Source of the DNA: Alteromonas sp. LOR
GTDB taxonomy: Bacteria; Pseudomonadota; Gammaproteobacteria; Enterobacterales; Alteromonadaceae
DNA: 64,000 nucleotides
NCBI RefSeq assembly: GCF_000753865.1
Contig: NZ_JQFW01000006.1
Location: 124,001-188,000, forward strand
Direction: 5' to 3'
The notes under the pieces are model-generated. The model was not told the origin of the DNA. It searched no databases and worked only from the letters and a program-made list of their open reading frames with translations. The position numbers and the translations under genes are program-made. Every line of letters starts with the position of its first letter. The first letter of the stretch is position 1. Positions 17,259-25,635 of this stretch are shown here, one piece after another.

Positions 17259-18017
17259 ATGAAAGAAGACCATATTTTTGATGGCATCGCTGATAAGTTT
17301 GCCAAAAATATTTACGGTACTACCAAGGGAAAGCTTCGCCATACCTTGCTTTGTGATGTATTAGATAGTCATCTTACTGCCAACAGTACAGTACTTGAAA
17401 TAGGCGGTGGCACGGGTGTAATGGCAGCGCACTTAGCCTCAATAGGGCATAGCGTTGTGCTAACCGATGCCTCAAACGATGTACTTCAACAAGCAGCAGA
17501 CCTACTTTCTCACAGTAGCAATGAGAACATTAGAGATAACATTGAGATAAGGCAAGAGTTTCTTCAGGAGATAACCGACTTTGAACGCTTCAATGTTGTT
17601 ATTTGCCATGCCGTATTGGAGTGGTTAGATAATCCCTATGAGGCGTTATCCTCTATCTACGCACGCATGAAGCCTGGGGCGATAATGAGTTTGAGCTTCT
17701 TTAATCATGACGCTAATTTATTCGCCAATGCGATTTATGGCAATTTTGATTACATTGAAAAAGGCATGAAGGCTAAAAAGCAGGTTCGATTAAATCCAAA
17801 GCAGCCTCTTTCTGCAGTGAAAGTACTTAACTACTGCGATTCACTCGGTTTTACTGTATTGGATAAAGCGGGTATTCGATGCTTTCATGACTATATGCGC
17901 GACATCTCTCACCAAGCCACTAAGTATGATGACTTGCTGGCCTTGGAGAGGAAGTACCACAAATCCGACCCCTACATGTGGCTGGGCAAATACTTTCAGC
18001 TCATTGTAAGAAAGTGA
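17259..18017 (+). CDS. cmoM: tRNA 5-carboxymethoxyuridine methyltransferase CmoM
   Basis: Class I SAM-dependent methyltransferase of 252 residues, close to E. coli SmtA/CmoM, which methylates cmo5U at tRNA position 34 to mcmo5U. The SAM-binding motif I is VLEIGGGTGVMAAHLA (about residues 44-59). Family-specific segments are FAKNIYGTTKGKLR at the N-terminus, CHAVLEWLDNPYEAL, GNFDYIEKGM and RCFHDYMRD. It is probably cotranscribed with the Nif3-like gene. Confidence 0.93.
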   Translation: MKEDHIFDGIADKFAKNIYGTTKGKLRHTLLCDVLDSHLTANSTVLEIGGGTGVMAAHLASIGHSVVLTDASNDVLQQAADLLSHSSNENIRDNIEIRQEFLQEITDFERFNVVICHAVLEWLDNPYEALSSIYARMKPGAIMSLSFFNHDANLFANAIYGNFDYIEKGMKAKKQVRLNPKQPLSAVKVLNYCDSLGFTVLDKAGIRCFHDYMRDISHQATKYDDLLALERKYHKSDPYMWLGKYFQLIVRK

Positions 18018-18088
18018 TATTGCGCTTTGCCTATCACTAACTAGCAATCACTGACCGCTAACCACTAGAAGCTAGCCATTAGCCGATT

Positions 18089-18964
18089 TTATTCAATTTC
18101 ATTTTTCACCTGTCCCCAGACTAAAAATGAGAATATTAATGTGCCACCCACTACATTGCCAAAAAATACGGGAAGAAAAAATCCAAATGTGGCCTCCATC
18201 AACCCAAGTTCCCCCAGCCACATGAGATAGGCCATCTCAACGGAGCCTGCCACAATATGGGTAAAGTCTCCCGCAGCGATTAACCATGTGAATACCAGAA
18301 TAATCATAAAGGCCGACGATTCGGATTGGGGGATCATCCAAACGATCGCAGCGATAAGGATCCCTGCGGGAATGGCCTTGTAAAAACTATCTAAGGGGGG
18401 CATAAACACAGCGTGTTCGCTTAGAGAGAGCATAGCTGGCGCCAGATCTTCAGGTAATGCTGGTGTAAACACATACAACGCCGTTATCAAAAAAGCGCCA
18501 ATCACATTTGCTGCCAACACAATGCTCCACAGCTTTGCCACGCAGAACATGTTTTTCTTCTTAAAATCTTCTATGAGTGGGAGTACGGTCGTTATTGTAT
18601 TTTCGGTGAATAATTGCATGCGGCCCAATATCACCAGCATGAAACCAAGGCTATAACCAATGTTTTCAATTAAATAACCATAAGGCGCATCGGGCAGATA
18701 CGTGCGAAGAATTGCTTCCCCGAGCACTGAAAATGAAATTAAGATACCGGCGGCTATTCCCGACCATAACAAGCTTTGAGTCGGCCTGGTGAGTTCCTCT
18801 TGCCCTGCTTGTTTTATGGCTTCATAAACAATACGGGATTTTGGCTGTGACAAATCTTCTACTTCACGAGCCATTTTTTTGCTCTCAGTGTCATTGCTCT
18901 CGGAGTTATTACTCTTTGAGTTTTTGCTTTCAGCGCTTTTACGTTGTTCTGTTTCGTCCGACAT
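18089..18964 (-). CDS. yfdC: Formate/nitrite transporter family channel, YfdC-like
   Basis: Inner-membrane FNT-family protein of 291 residues. The start at 18964 is preferred over 19084 because the extra 40 upstream residues look non-coding and the protein then begins MSDETEQR. The first 45 residues are hydrophilic and Ser/Asn/Lys/Glu-rich. About six membrane segments follow, with RMQLFTENTIT, IPAGILIA and LGEVG-like FNT positions. E. coli YfdC has the same overall shape; its substrate is not firmly established. It converges on cmoM. Confidence 0.85.
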   Translation of the reverse strand: MSDETEQRKSAESKNSKSNNSESNDTESKKMAREVEDLSQPKSRIVYEAIKQAGQEELTRPTQSLLWSGIAAGILISFSVLGEAILRTYLPDAPYGYLIENIGYSLGFMLVILGRMQLFTENTITTVLPLIEDFKKKNMFCVAKLWSIVLAANVIGAFLITALYVFTPALPEDLAPAMLSLSEHAVFMPPLDSFYKAIPAGILIAAIVWMIPQSESSAFMIILVFTWLIAAGDFTHIVAGSVEMAYLMWLGELGLMEATFGFFLPVFFGNVVGGTLIFSFLVWGQVKNEIE

Positions 18965-19234
18965 AGTTTGACAATCACTCCGCTTGAATATACAGCCCGC
19001 TCGCGCTGTCGATGTCCATCTTCGAATAGAACATGCTTGTACAATATTCTCGAATAACATTCTCGTACAATATGGACGGCGCATGTAAAGCGAATTGATA
19101 TTGGCATCAAAGATAGTTAACAGCGTGTCATTTAAACTTTATCTGAGGGATAACGGATCATCCGGGTTTTTGTTCTTTATCAGACTATAGTTGCCAGAAA
19201 ATCAGGTCTTTAACTTTCCGATTAAAAATGTAAT

Positions 19235-19264
19235 TTGACGGCAATCCAAGTTTAAAAATATAAT
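19235..19264 (+). promoter_or_regulatory. umuDC promoter
   Basis: TTGACG (19235-19240), an 18-bp spacer and TATAAT (19259-19264), nearly consensus sigma-70. The expected start of transcription, about 19271, falls within the SOS box. Confidence 0.8.
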
Positions 19265-19265
19265 A

Positions 19266-19281
19266 CTGTATATGTGTACAG
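19266..19281. promoter_or_regulatory. LexA (SOS) box of umuDC
   Basis: CTGTATATGTGTACAG fits the LexA consensus CTGT-N8-ACAG exactly and lies just downstream of the -10 hexamer, where bound LexA would block initiation. Confidence 0.93.
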
Positions 19282-19294
19282 TATTGTGGTTTTT

Positions 19295-19702
19295 ATGAAA
19301 GTTATACCTATCAAAGCACAAGCAGGATTAGTGGGGTTCGAAAGCCCTGCTGCAGAATACATAGAGATGGAGTTAAGCTTGGACGAGTTGCTCATCGATA
19401 AACCCTCCGCTACGTGGATTGGTGTCGCTCAGGGCACCTCAATGGAACTGGACGGCATCTTTGATGGTGATGTGCTCATCATTTCACGCGCGGAACAGGT
19501 CAAACACATGTCTATTATCGTTGCGGTGCTTAACGGCGTGTTTTGCTGTAAACGGCTAGACATGGAGCGTCGTGCGTTACTTTCTGCGCAATCTGACGCC
19601 TTACCGTACTTTATACAAGAGGGCGATGACTTTTCACTTGAAGGGGTAGTGACACGTTCAGTGAGAATTCACGTGCCGCTTAACAAGAAGGTAGGCGCCT
19701 AG
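19295..19702 (+). CDS. umuD: UmuD, self-cleaving subunit of DNA polymerase V
   Basis: SOS mutagenesis protein of 135 residues; RecA-stimulated self-cleavage gives UmuD', which joins UmuC to form Pol V. The ATG at 19295 follows the SOS promoter; no clear Shine-Dalgarno is seen. The Ser-Lys dyad is Ser49 (AQGTSMELDG) and Lys86 (FCCKRL), 37 residues apart as in E. coli (60/97). The bond aligned with the E. coli cleavage site Cys24-Gly25 is Val13-Gly14 (GLVGFESPAAEY), not the usual Ala/Cys-Gly. The N-terminal arm is about ten residues shorter than in E. coli. The stop overlaps the umuC GTG by one base. Confidence 0.94.
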   Translation: MKVIPIKAQAGLVGFESPAAEYIEMELSLDELLIDKPSATWIGVAQGTSMELDGIFDGDVLIISRAEQVKHMSIIVAVLNGVFCCKRLDMERRALLSAQSDALPYFIQEGDDFSLEGVVTRSVRIHVPLNKKVGA

Positions 19703-20958
19703 TGTTCTTTTTGTGCGATGCGTCGGGGTTTTATTCATCTGCAGAAAAAGTGATGCGGCCAGACCTGCGTAAAAAGCCAGTGATTACCCTTAGCAATAAC
19801 GATGGCTGTGTGGTGGCAGTGTGTCCCATAGCGAAACGATTAGGCATTAATAAATTCGTACCTTATTTTCAGGTAAAAGACGTTGTCGAAAAATACGGCG
19901 TAACGGTAACGAGTTCAAACTATGAACTGTATCATTCTCTGAGTACCAAAATGATGGACACCATCGGCCAATTCGCCGATGACATCTATGTGTATTCTAT
20001 AGACGAAGTGTTTGCGCGCTTTAACACTGCGCTTTCTCACGAAAGTTGGATGGCGCTAGGCCGTGAAATCAGACAAACGGTATGGAAAGAGGTGAGATTA
20101 CCTGTAGGCGCAGGAGGAGGATTAACCCCTACGTTAGCCAAAGCAGCCAGCCACGCTGGTAAGCGACTTCCTGGGTATAATGGTGTTGCAGTTATTCACA
20201 GCGAGCAAGAGCGCGTCAATATCTTAGAGCAGATGGATGTCACGGATGTGTGGGGGGTAGGTCGCCGTTTAGGACAAAAGCTGACAGCCCTTGGAATTAA
20301 TAACGCGCTTCAACTGTCCCAGCAGTCACCGGCGCGGATAAGAAAGCAATTTTCAATTTTATTAGAAAACACGGTCAGAGAACTCAATGGCGAACTTCGT
20401 ATTCACTGGGATGATGTGAGGCCTGACAAACAACAGATTTACAGTACACGTACTTTTGGTGCACGAGTGACAACGAAAGCAGAATTACACAAGGCGATTA
20501 CAGGGCATTGCGAAAGCGCAATGCGTAAACTGCGTAAGCAGCGTGGGTTAACAAAGGCTATCACTGTCTTTGCATCTAACTCGCCCCATGATGACGCGCG
20601 CTATTACAGGAAGTCGGTGTATCACCAGTTTGCCGTACCCACTATGGACACCCGTTTAGTTACTAACGCTATTCCTGCCGTTATAGATAAAATTCACAAG
20701 CCGGGTATTTGTTTTTATCGCTGTGGCGTGGGCCTTGTCGAGATTTTATCCGCAGCTAATTATCAAGCTGACCTGTTTTCCGAAAACAAAGATAACCCTA
20801 AATTGATGAATGTGCTTGACGCTGTCAATGATAGGTATGGTAAAAGCACGCTCCAAATTGCATCAAAGGGTTTCACTAAAGCTCATGAAATGAAACGACA
20901 GTTTATCACTCAACGAGCGACCACCCGATGGAGTGATATACCGACGATTAAATGTTGA
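19702..20958 (+). CDS. umuC: UmuC, catalytic subunit of DNA polymerase V
   Basis: Y-family translesion polymerase of 418 residues, near the usual 420. GTG start in a TAGTG overlap with umuD, so translationally coupled. Motifs: FFLCDASGFYSSAEKV (metal-binding Asp), NNDGCVVA, VYSIDEVFARF (catalytic acidic pair SIDE), and GAGGGLTPTLAKAASHAGK. The little-finger and C-terminal region (LLENTVRELNGE, YSTRTFGARV) follow. Induced through the LexA box upstream of umuD. Confidence 0.97.
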   Translation: MFFLCDASGFYSSAEKVMRPDLRKKPVITLSNNDGCVVAVCPIAKRLGINKFVPYFQVKDVVEKYGVTVTSSNYELYHSLSTKMMDTIGQFADDIYVYSIDEVFARFNTALSHESWMALGREIRQTVWKEVRLPVGAGGGLTPTLAKAASHAGKRLPGYNGVAVIHSEQERVNILEQMDVTDVWGVGRRLGQKLTALGINNALQLSQQSPARIRKQFSILLENTVRELNGELRIHWDDVRPDKQQIYSTRTFGARVTTKAELHKAITGHCESAMRKLRKQRGLTKAITVFASNSPHDDARYYRKSVYHQFAVPTMDTRLVTNAIPAVIDKIHKPGICFYRCGVGLVEILSAANYQADLFSENKDNPKLMNVLDAVNDRYGKSTLQIASKGFTKAHEMKRQFITQRATTRWSDIPTIKC

Positions 20959-21010
20959 ACCACAGGTGATGGTAACGCGCGGCTCACAAATTCTCAGCAA
21001 TCTGTTTTAT

Positions 21011-22045
21011 TCATATTTCAACGATATTGTTGTTATTAATAATATTATCTATTGTCACGTGGGCTATCTCATTAAGTGCCTCAGCGGTAAAAAAGCCTTG
21101 ATGACCTGTAATCAATACATTGGGAAAGGTGGTCAAGCGCTGAAAGTTGTCATCTTGAATAATATCTTGGGAGTGGTCGGTAAAGAACAGCTCCGATTCC
21201 CGCTCATATACGTCTAATCCAAGGTAGCCTATTTTCTTACTTTTGAGCCCGTCTATTATTGCTTGATCGTCCACAAGACCACCTCGCGAGGTATTGATTA
21301 GCATGACTCCATTCTGCATTTTGTGAAGCGACTCGCTATTTATCATGTGATGGCTGTTCTCATTGAGTGGACAGTGTAAAGATACAATCGTACTTTCACC
21401 AAAGAGGGTATCTAAATCTACATACTGTGCGCCTAAGTCTCTTGCTTCCTGGTTTTCATAAGGATCGTAGCAAAGAACGCGGCAGCCAAAACCATTTAAA
21501 ATGCGAATAACCGAACAACCAATCTTACCCGTACCGACTACGCCTACGGTCTTGTTGTGTAGCGTAAATCCCAAAAGGCCATTTAGCGCAAAGTTACCCT
21601 CTCTCACTCTATTGTAGGCTTTATGAGTTTGTCTATTTAGCGTAAGGATTAGGGCGAGAGTATGCTCGGCAACGGTTTGCGGGCTATATGCCGGCACTCT
21701 ACTTACTTGAATGCCATAGTCATGTGCCGCTTTTATATCTACGTTGTTAAAACCAGCGCAGCGCAGTGCAATATGTTTAACCTTGCATTGCGCAAGTGCT
21801 TTGATTGTTTCAGCGCCAATATCATCATTGACAAAGGCAATAACCACATCGTATCCGTCACACAAACGTGCCGTTGATGCTGTTAGCCTGTGAGTAAAGT
21901 ACGTTATAGTGACAGCGCGGCTATAGGACGGCTCGGCGCTGTTTTCAGCACAATTTCCAACACTATTTAATGCGCGTTCAAATACCGCTTTGTCATACTC
22001 TTGCGTGCTGAAACACGCGACGCGTATTGTTTCGTTATCTTTCAT
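21011..22045 (-). CDS. ldhA: D-2-hydroxyacid dehydrogenase (D-lactate dehydrogenase-like)
   Basis: NAD-dependent D-2-hydroxyacid dehydrogenase of 344 residues, best matching fermentative D-lactate dehydrogenase LdhA (pyruvate to D-lactate). The nucleotide-binding motif is VGVVGTGKIGCSV. Catalytic residues are Arg in ALRCAGFNNVD, Glu in LDVYERE and His in ITGHQGFF. NTSRGGLVDD is the family signature. The C-terminus is Asn-rich. It lies downstream of the glutathione peroxidase on the same strand, separated by a 16-bp tandem repeat, and converges on umuC. Confidence 0.88.
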   Translation of the reverse strand: MKDNETIRVACFSTQEYDKAVFERALNSVGNCAENSAEPSYSRAVTITYFTHRLTASTARLCDGYDVVIAFVNDDIGAETIKALAQCKVKHIALRCAGFNNVDIKAAHDYGIQVSRVPAYSPQTVAEHTLALILTLNRQTHKAYNRVREGNFALNGLLGFTLHNKTVGVVGTGKIGCSVIRILNGFGCRVLCYDPYENQEARDLGAQYVDLDTLFGESTIVSLHCPLNENSHHMINSESLHKMQNGVMLINTSRGGLVDDQAIIDGLKSKKIGYLGLDVYERESELFFTDHSQDIIQDDNFQRLTTFPNVLITGHQGFFTAEALNEIAHVTIDNIINNNNIVEI

Positions 22046-22096
22046 GCGTCTCCCTTAGCGATATTTGGGCGCTATTCATCACAGTTTTTTTAAAAC

Positions 22097-22144
22097 GGAG
22101 CTCTTTTTAAGAGGAGCTCTTTTTAAAGGCGCTCTTTTTTAAAA
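22097..22144. repeat. About 16-bp tandem repeat, three copies
   Basis: GGAGCTCTTTTTAAGA, GGAGCTCTTTTTAAA and GGCGCTCTTTTTTAAAA in tandem between the glutathione peroxidase and ldhA genes. The last unit with the adjacent AAAAGAGC can form a small hairpin. Confidence 0.85.
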
Positions 22145-22147
22145 GAG

Positions 22148-22627
22148 CTAGGGAAGCAACGTTACGATATCTTTTTCGATATCTTCAGGCTTCATGGTTG
22201 GCGCGTAGCGCTTTATCACATCGCCTTTATCGTTTACCAAAAACTTAGTGAAATTCCATTTAATGCGTTTACTGCCAAGTAATCCGGGCGCTCTATTCTT
22301 TAATTCGGTGAAAAGTGGGTCTTCATCGGCGCCATTTACGTCAACTTTCTTGAATAACGAAAACGACACACCAAAGTTCATTTCGCAAAACTGCGCAATT
22401 TCATCATCGCTACCTGGCTCTTGATGGCCAAACTGATCACATGGAAAACCCAGTACTTCAAAACCTTTGTCTTTGTATTTTTTATACAGTGACTCGAGAC
22501 CTTTATACTGTGGGGTAAAACCGCATTTGCTAGCGGTGTTAACAATAAGCAATGTTTTGCCCGAATAGTGCGCAAGTGGAACAGCGTTTCCGGTATTACT
22601 TGTCACAGTGTGCTGATAAATAGTCAA
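22148..22627 (-). CDS. Glutathione peroxidase family protein
   Basis: Thiol peroxidase of 159 residues that reduces hydroperoxides with glutathione or thioredoxin. The peroxidatic Cys35 sits in NTASKCGFTPQY, followed by LGFPCDQFGHQEPG (with the conserved Gln) and KWNFTKFLV (with the conserved Trp). This is the Cys, not the selenocysteine, type. It starts with TTG at 22627, supported by AAAGGAAAG just upstream. Divergent from the dehydrogenase at 22723. Confidence 0.93.
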   Translation of the reverse strand: MTIYQHTVTSNTGNAVPLAHYSGKTLLIVNTASKCGFTPQYKGLESLYKKYKDKGFEVLGFPCDQFGHQEPGSDDEIAQFCEMNFGVSFSLFKKVDVNGADEDPLFTELKNRAPGLLGSKRIKWNFTKFLVNDKGDVIKRYAPTMKPEDIEKDIVTLLP

Positions 22628-22680
22628 TTTCTTTCCTTTATATTTTTGTTAGTGTGAATTCTGATATTCTATTAGCCAAA

Positions 22681-22695
22681 AGAAGCTTAGCTTCT
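22681..22695. promoter_or_regulatory. Perfect palindrome, candidate operator
   Basis: AGAAGCTTAGCTTCT is a 7+1+7 inverted repeat in the divergent region between the peroxidase and the dehydrogenase gene, 28 nt before the dehydrogenase start. No factor is assigned. Confidence 0.4.
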
Positions 22696-22722
22696 ACTGT
22701 AAACAACAAGAGAGTATTTTGC

Positions 22723-23598
22723 ATGTCAGATTTAAACGTAAGCTTTTTAGGGCTAGGTGTTATGGGATTTCCTATGGCCGGACACTTGGCAAATGCAGGC
22801 TACAAGGTCACAGTTTACAATCGAACGTCATCAAAAGCACAGCAGTGGTTATCAACCTATTCAGGCGTTGCGCCAACAAGTACGATAGAAAAAACCCCTG
22901 AGGAAGCTGCCGAAGGTGCAGATATTGTTTTTATGTGTGTGGGTGACGACAACGACGTTAGAGAAATAGGTACCCGTGCACTTAGCAGAATGAAACCTGA
23001 TGCGGTGTTAGTAGACCATACTACCGCCTCAGCTGATATTGCGAGAGAGCTAGACGCCGAATGCCGAAAGGAAAAGGTACACTTTTTGGATGCGCCGGTT
23101 TCTGGTGGGCAGGCAGGGGCTGAAAATGGACAACTCACCATCATGGTGGGTGGAGAAGAAGCAAGCTTTCATCGCATTCAACCAGTAATCAATAATTATG
23201 CTCGCCACAGTCAGCTTCTTGGAAAGTGTGGTAGCGGTCAACTTGCAAAAATGATGAACCAAATTTGTATCGCCGGTATTGTTCAGGGGCTATCTGAAGC
23301 GTTACATTTTGGCCAAAAGGCCGGTCTCGACTGTAATGCGGTTATCGATGTTATTAGCAAAGGCGCGGCACAGTCGTGGCAAATGGAAAATCGCGCTAGC
23401 ACTATGTTATCTAACACTTACGATTTTGGTTTTGCCGTTGACTGGATGCGTAAAGATTTAGGCATAGCGTTAGATGAAGCAAAACGCAATGGCTCGACTC
23501 TCGCGCTAACCGCATTGGTAGATCAATATTACGCCGATGTACAAAAACTGGGTGGCAGTAGATGGGACACTTCTAGCTTGTTAACGCGCCTGAAGTAA
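22723..23598 (+). CDS. NAD(P)-dependent 3-hydroxyisobutyrate dehydrogenase-like oxidoreductase
   Basis: Beta-hydroxyacid dehydrogenase of 291 residues. The ATG at 22723 puts the Rossmann motif (FLGLGVMGFPMAGHL) at the N-terminus as usual; an upstream start at 22654 would add an atypical leader. Substrate-binding DAPVSGGQAGAENG and catalytic Lys in GSGQLAKMMNQI are visible. Family members oxidise 3-hydroxyisobutyrate (valine catabolism) or reduce tartronate semialdehyde. The valine-type genes 3 kb downstream make the former plausible, but the sequence alone does not decide. Confidence 0.9.
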   Translation: MSDLNVSFLGLGVMGFPMAGHLANAGYKVTVYNRTSSKAQQWLSTYSGVAPTSTIEKTPEEAAEGADIVFMCVGDDNDVREIGTRALSRMKPDAVLVDHTTASADIARELDAECRKEKVHFLDAPVSGGQAGAENGQLTIMVGGEEASFHRIQPVINNYARHSQLLGKCGSGQLAKMMNQICIAGIVQGLSEALHFGQKAGLDCNAVIDVISKGAAQSWQMENRASTMLSNTYDFGFAVDWMRKDLGIALDEAKRNGSTLALTALVDQYYADVQKLGGSRWDTSSLLTRLK

Positions 23599-23626
23599 AA
23601 TTACATAATCACTGTACGTGAGATAG

Positions 23627-25234
23627 CTAGCTGTTTGCCCTCACAGACAAGGTGAGCTGAGCGAGTCGCGCTGTGTTTGACTCGCTAAGGGCTAGCTCAG
23701 AAAGCGTATCTAGCAATTGATGAATATTAAATCGTCGGTATACGGCAGTATCGGCTTCAATCATACACTGTAGTAGGTTGAGGCCGAATGCAGCAGTAGC
23801 GGGAGACAGTTGAAATGCATCATAAAAGTGCTTCATCGCCTGAGCGTATAAACCGTCAATGAAAAGTTGGGTGCCAGTATCGTTTATCGCTACCGCATGC
23901 TCATGATTAAGCCCGAGGCGTTCACCTCCTGAAAAAATAGACTCTTCGTTCATCACCTGCTCAGAAATGCCCTGAATGTCGCTGTTCTTTTGTTTTGCCA
24001 TCAGTAACAATTCACCGGCGCGACGCTCATCTCCCAAACTGTGATGGACTTTCGCCGCGATTACCAGCATAGAAGGCTCGGTTCTGAGGTGATTATCCAT
24101 ATAGTCAGGCTCAAGGAAATACGCCGCTTTGTCCAAATCCCCATCAAGTACCGATGAAAAGGCGAGAAGGTAGTCTCGCTTTTGTAACGTTTGGGCGTCT
24201 GCCTGGTTTCGACCGGCAATGCCAACCAGCTTGCGAGCTTGGGATAAACTTTCTTTCCGATTAGTCTGCGGCGAATCCTCTGCAAGCAGTAAATAAAACT
24301 CCGCTAGCTCAAAAGTGAAATCGTTGAATCTATCTTTGGCAGACCTATGCAGAGCTCGTTTTTTCTGCAGCAGGTCGATGGCTTCTACCACCTTATCTTG
24401 CTTTTGAAATGCTAGGCTTTTGAGTTTGGCCGCAGGTAAACTCAATTCACTAAACTTGATTTGTTCTAAGTACTTTTCAACATCCTCATAAGAGTGTTGC
24501 TCAAAAGACAGAGACGCCAGCCATTCAAACGCTTCGTCTCTGGCTAAGCTGGAGTTTACCATTGAGCTTAGCTGTTCTTTGCACTGCGGCCATTGACCAG
24601 CTGCATACTGGCATTTTATTTTTCCCCACTGTGCCCACAATACTTTATCTGAGCGACTTAGAATGTCGTCGTAAATATTAAGCGCTCGCTGAACCTCACC
24701 ATTATTGAATAACAATCGGGCGTACAGCTTGCGAATATCTGAAACTAGGCGAGGGGGAATGCCTTCTTTAATCTTAGTTCTTATAACACCTATTGCTCTT
24801 TCAAGCTGCTTGTTATCAAGCGCTTCTAAAACGTTTTTCACGAAATCGCGATAGTAGAGATAATGTTTTATCTGACGGGAAAGTGATGCAATGGTATAGG
24901 GCTTAATAAGCAACACATCGGGCTGCAGGTCCATAATTCGACCGATGACCTGTGGAGAACGATCTGATGTAAGAAAAATTACGCCAGTACTGGGTTTGAT
25001 AAAGTCAGCTTCTTTTAAACTTTGCAGCCACTCTACGCCCGTTTTCCCCTCGCCCAGATGATAATCCATGATGAGCAATTCAAAGTTTTGTTTTCGCAAG
25101 GCGGCTTTGAGCTCTACCCCCGAGGTGTAGCTACTAACCGATAAATTCGCGATAGACATAACGTGACCGCGCAATGCTGTGCGGGCGGTGGCGTTGTCTT
25201 CAACAATAGCTGCTCGTAATTCCACAAAAACCAA
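23627..25234 (-). CDS. Response regulator receiver domain fused to TPR-like repeats
   Basis: Cytosolic protein of about 535 residues. A REC domain occupies residues 1-125: acidic pair in IVEDN, phospho-acceptor Asp in LLIMDYHLG, Thr/Ser in IFLTSD and Lys in LLIKPY. The rest is alpha-helical and TPR-like (LNIYDDIL, ALFQ-type helices, FYDAFQLSP near the end). There is no DNA-binding or enzymatic output domain. No ATG is available: TTG at 25234 or GTG at 25225 would start the protein, neither with a clear Shine-Dalgarno. The protein at 43413-45053 is a paralogue with the same architecture. Output is probably by protein-protein contact (inference). Confidence 0.85.
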   Translation of the reverse strand: MVFVELRAAIVEDNATARTALRGHVMSIANLSVSSYTSGVELKAALRKQNFELLIMDYHLGEGKTGVEWLQSLKEADFIKPSTGVIFLTSDRSPQVIGRIMDLQPDVLLIKPYTIASLSRQIKHYLYYRDFVKNVLEALDNKQLERAIGVIRTKIKEGIPPRLVSDIRKLYARLLFNNGEVQRALNIYDDILSRSDKVLWAQWGKIKCQYAAGQWPQCKEQLSSMVNSSLARDEAFEWLASLSFEQHSYEDVEKYLEQIKFSELSLPAAKLKSLAFQKQDKVVEAIDLLQKKRALHRSAKDRFNDFTFELAEFYLLLAEDSPQTNRKESLSQARKLVGIAGRNQADAQTLQKRDYLLAFSSVLDGDLDKAAYFLEPDYMDNHLRTEPSMLVIAAKVHHSLGDERRAGELLLMAKQKNSDIQGISEQVMNEESIFSGGERLGLNHEHAVAINDTGTQLFIDGLYAQAMKHFYDAFQLSPATAAFGLNLLQCMIEADTAVYRRFNIHQLLDTLSELALSESNTARLAQLTLSVRANS

Positions 25235-25410
25235 GGTTAGTGATAACTCTGTAACTAGCTTACCAGCGAAGGCTCAAAACTGCACGAAACAATAAAAAAC
25301 CTTAGCATGTACATTCGCCATAATTTTAGTTACACGCTATCAGCAGCTTATTATCTGGTATCTGTTTGTTAAAAAAGCGACTAATTTAACAACTAATCCA
25401 AACACAAATA

Positions 25411-25434
25411 AAACTACAGCTAAAACTACAGCTA
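25411..25434. repeat. 12-bp tandem duplication
   Basis: AAACTACAGCTA repeated exactly twice, followed by AAAC, in non-coding sequence. Confidence 0.8.
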
Positions 25435-25555
25435 AAACGAGTCGTTGAAACGTGACGGGCTTTACAGAAACGCATTACAAAGAACGGAACACATTGGACA
25501 GCATTTTCGTCACATTTTATTTACGTCATCGCAATTATAATTTAATTAATGTTTT

Positions 25556-25580
25556 ACCTTTACGTTTACGTAAGGGGTAA
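25556..25580. promoter_or_regulatory. Candidate operator (LiuR-like) for the acyl-CoA dehydrogenase operon
   Basis: Two TTTACG direct repeats (25559-25570) overlap the palindrome TTACGTAA (25566-25573), and outer ACC/GGT arms add more symmetry. Alternating TTACG elements of this kind recall LiuR sites in front of branched-chain amino-acid degradation genes as I remember them. Both genes downstream fit such a regulon. No liuR gene is in the window. Confidence 0.35.
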
Positions 25581-25635
25581 CTTTTAGTTATCGTGTTAAT
25601 ACAGTGTAAAGTCACAATAATGAAAGGCAATCCAC

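Larger units (their letters stand above)
25235..25635. other. Intergenic region upstream of the acyl-CoA dehydrogenase
   Basis: About 400 nt, AT-rich, no ORF called. It contains a perfect 12-bp duplication (AAACTACAGCTA at 25411-25422 and 25423-25434) and an inverted/direct-repeat cluster with TTTACG units at 25556-25580. The latter lies 56-80 nt before the start codon and is a candidate operator. Confidence 0.6.

Noticed and set aside
18965-19084. N-terminal extension of the FNT channel from the upstream start at 19084
   Set aside because: The extra 40 residues look like translated non-coding sequence; the downstream Met gives an N-terminus like other YfdC proteins.
19274-19294. GTG start for umuD at 19274
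   Set aside because: It lies inside the LexA box and close to the predicted transcription start; ATG at 19295 gives a sensible N-terminus.
20933-21217. 94-codon plus-strand ORF overlapping the ends of umuC and ldhA
   Set aside because: Lies antisense to the C-terminus of a well-conserved dehydrogenase and has no family features.
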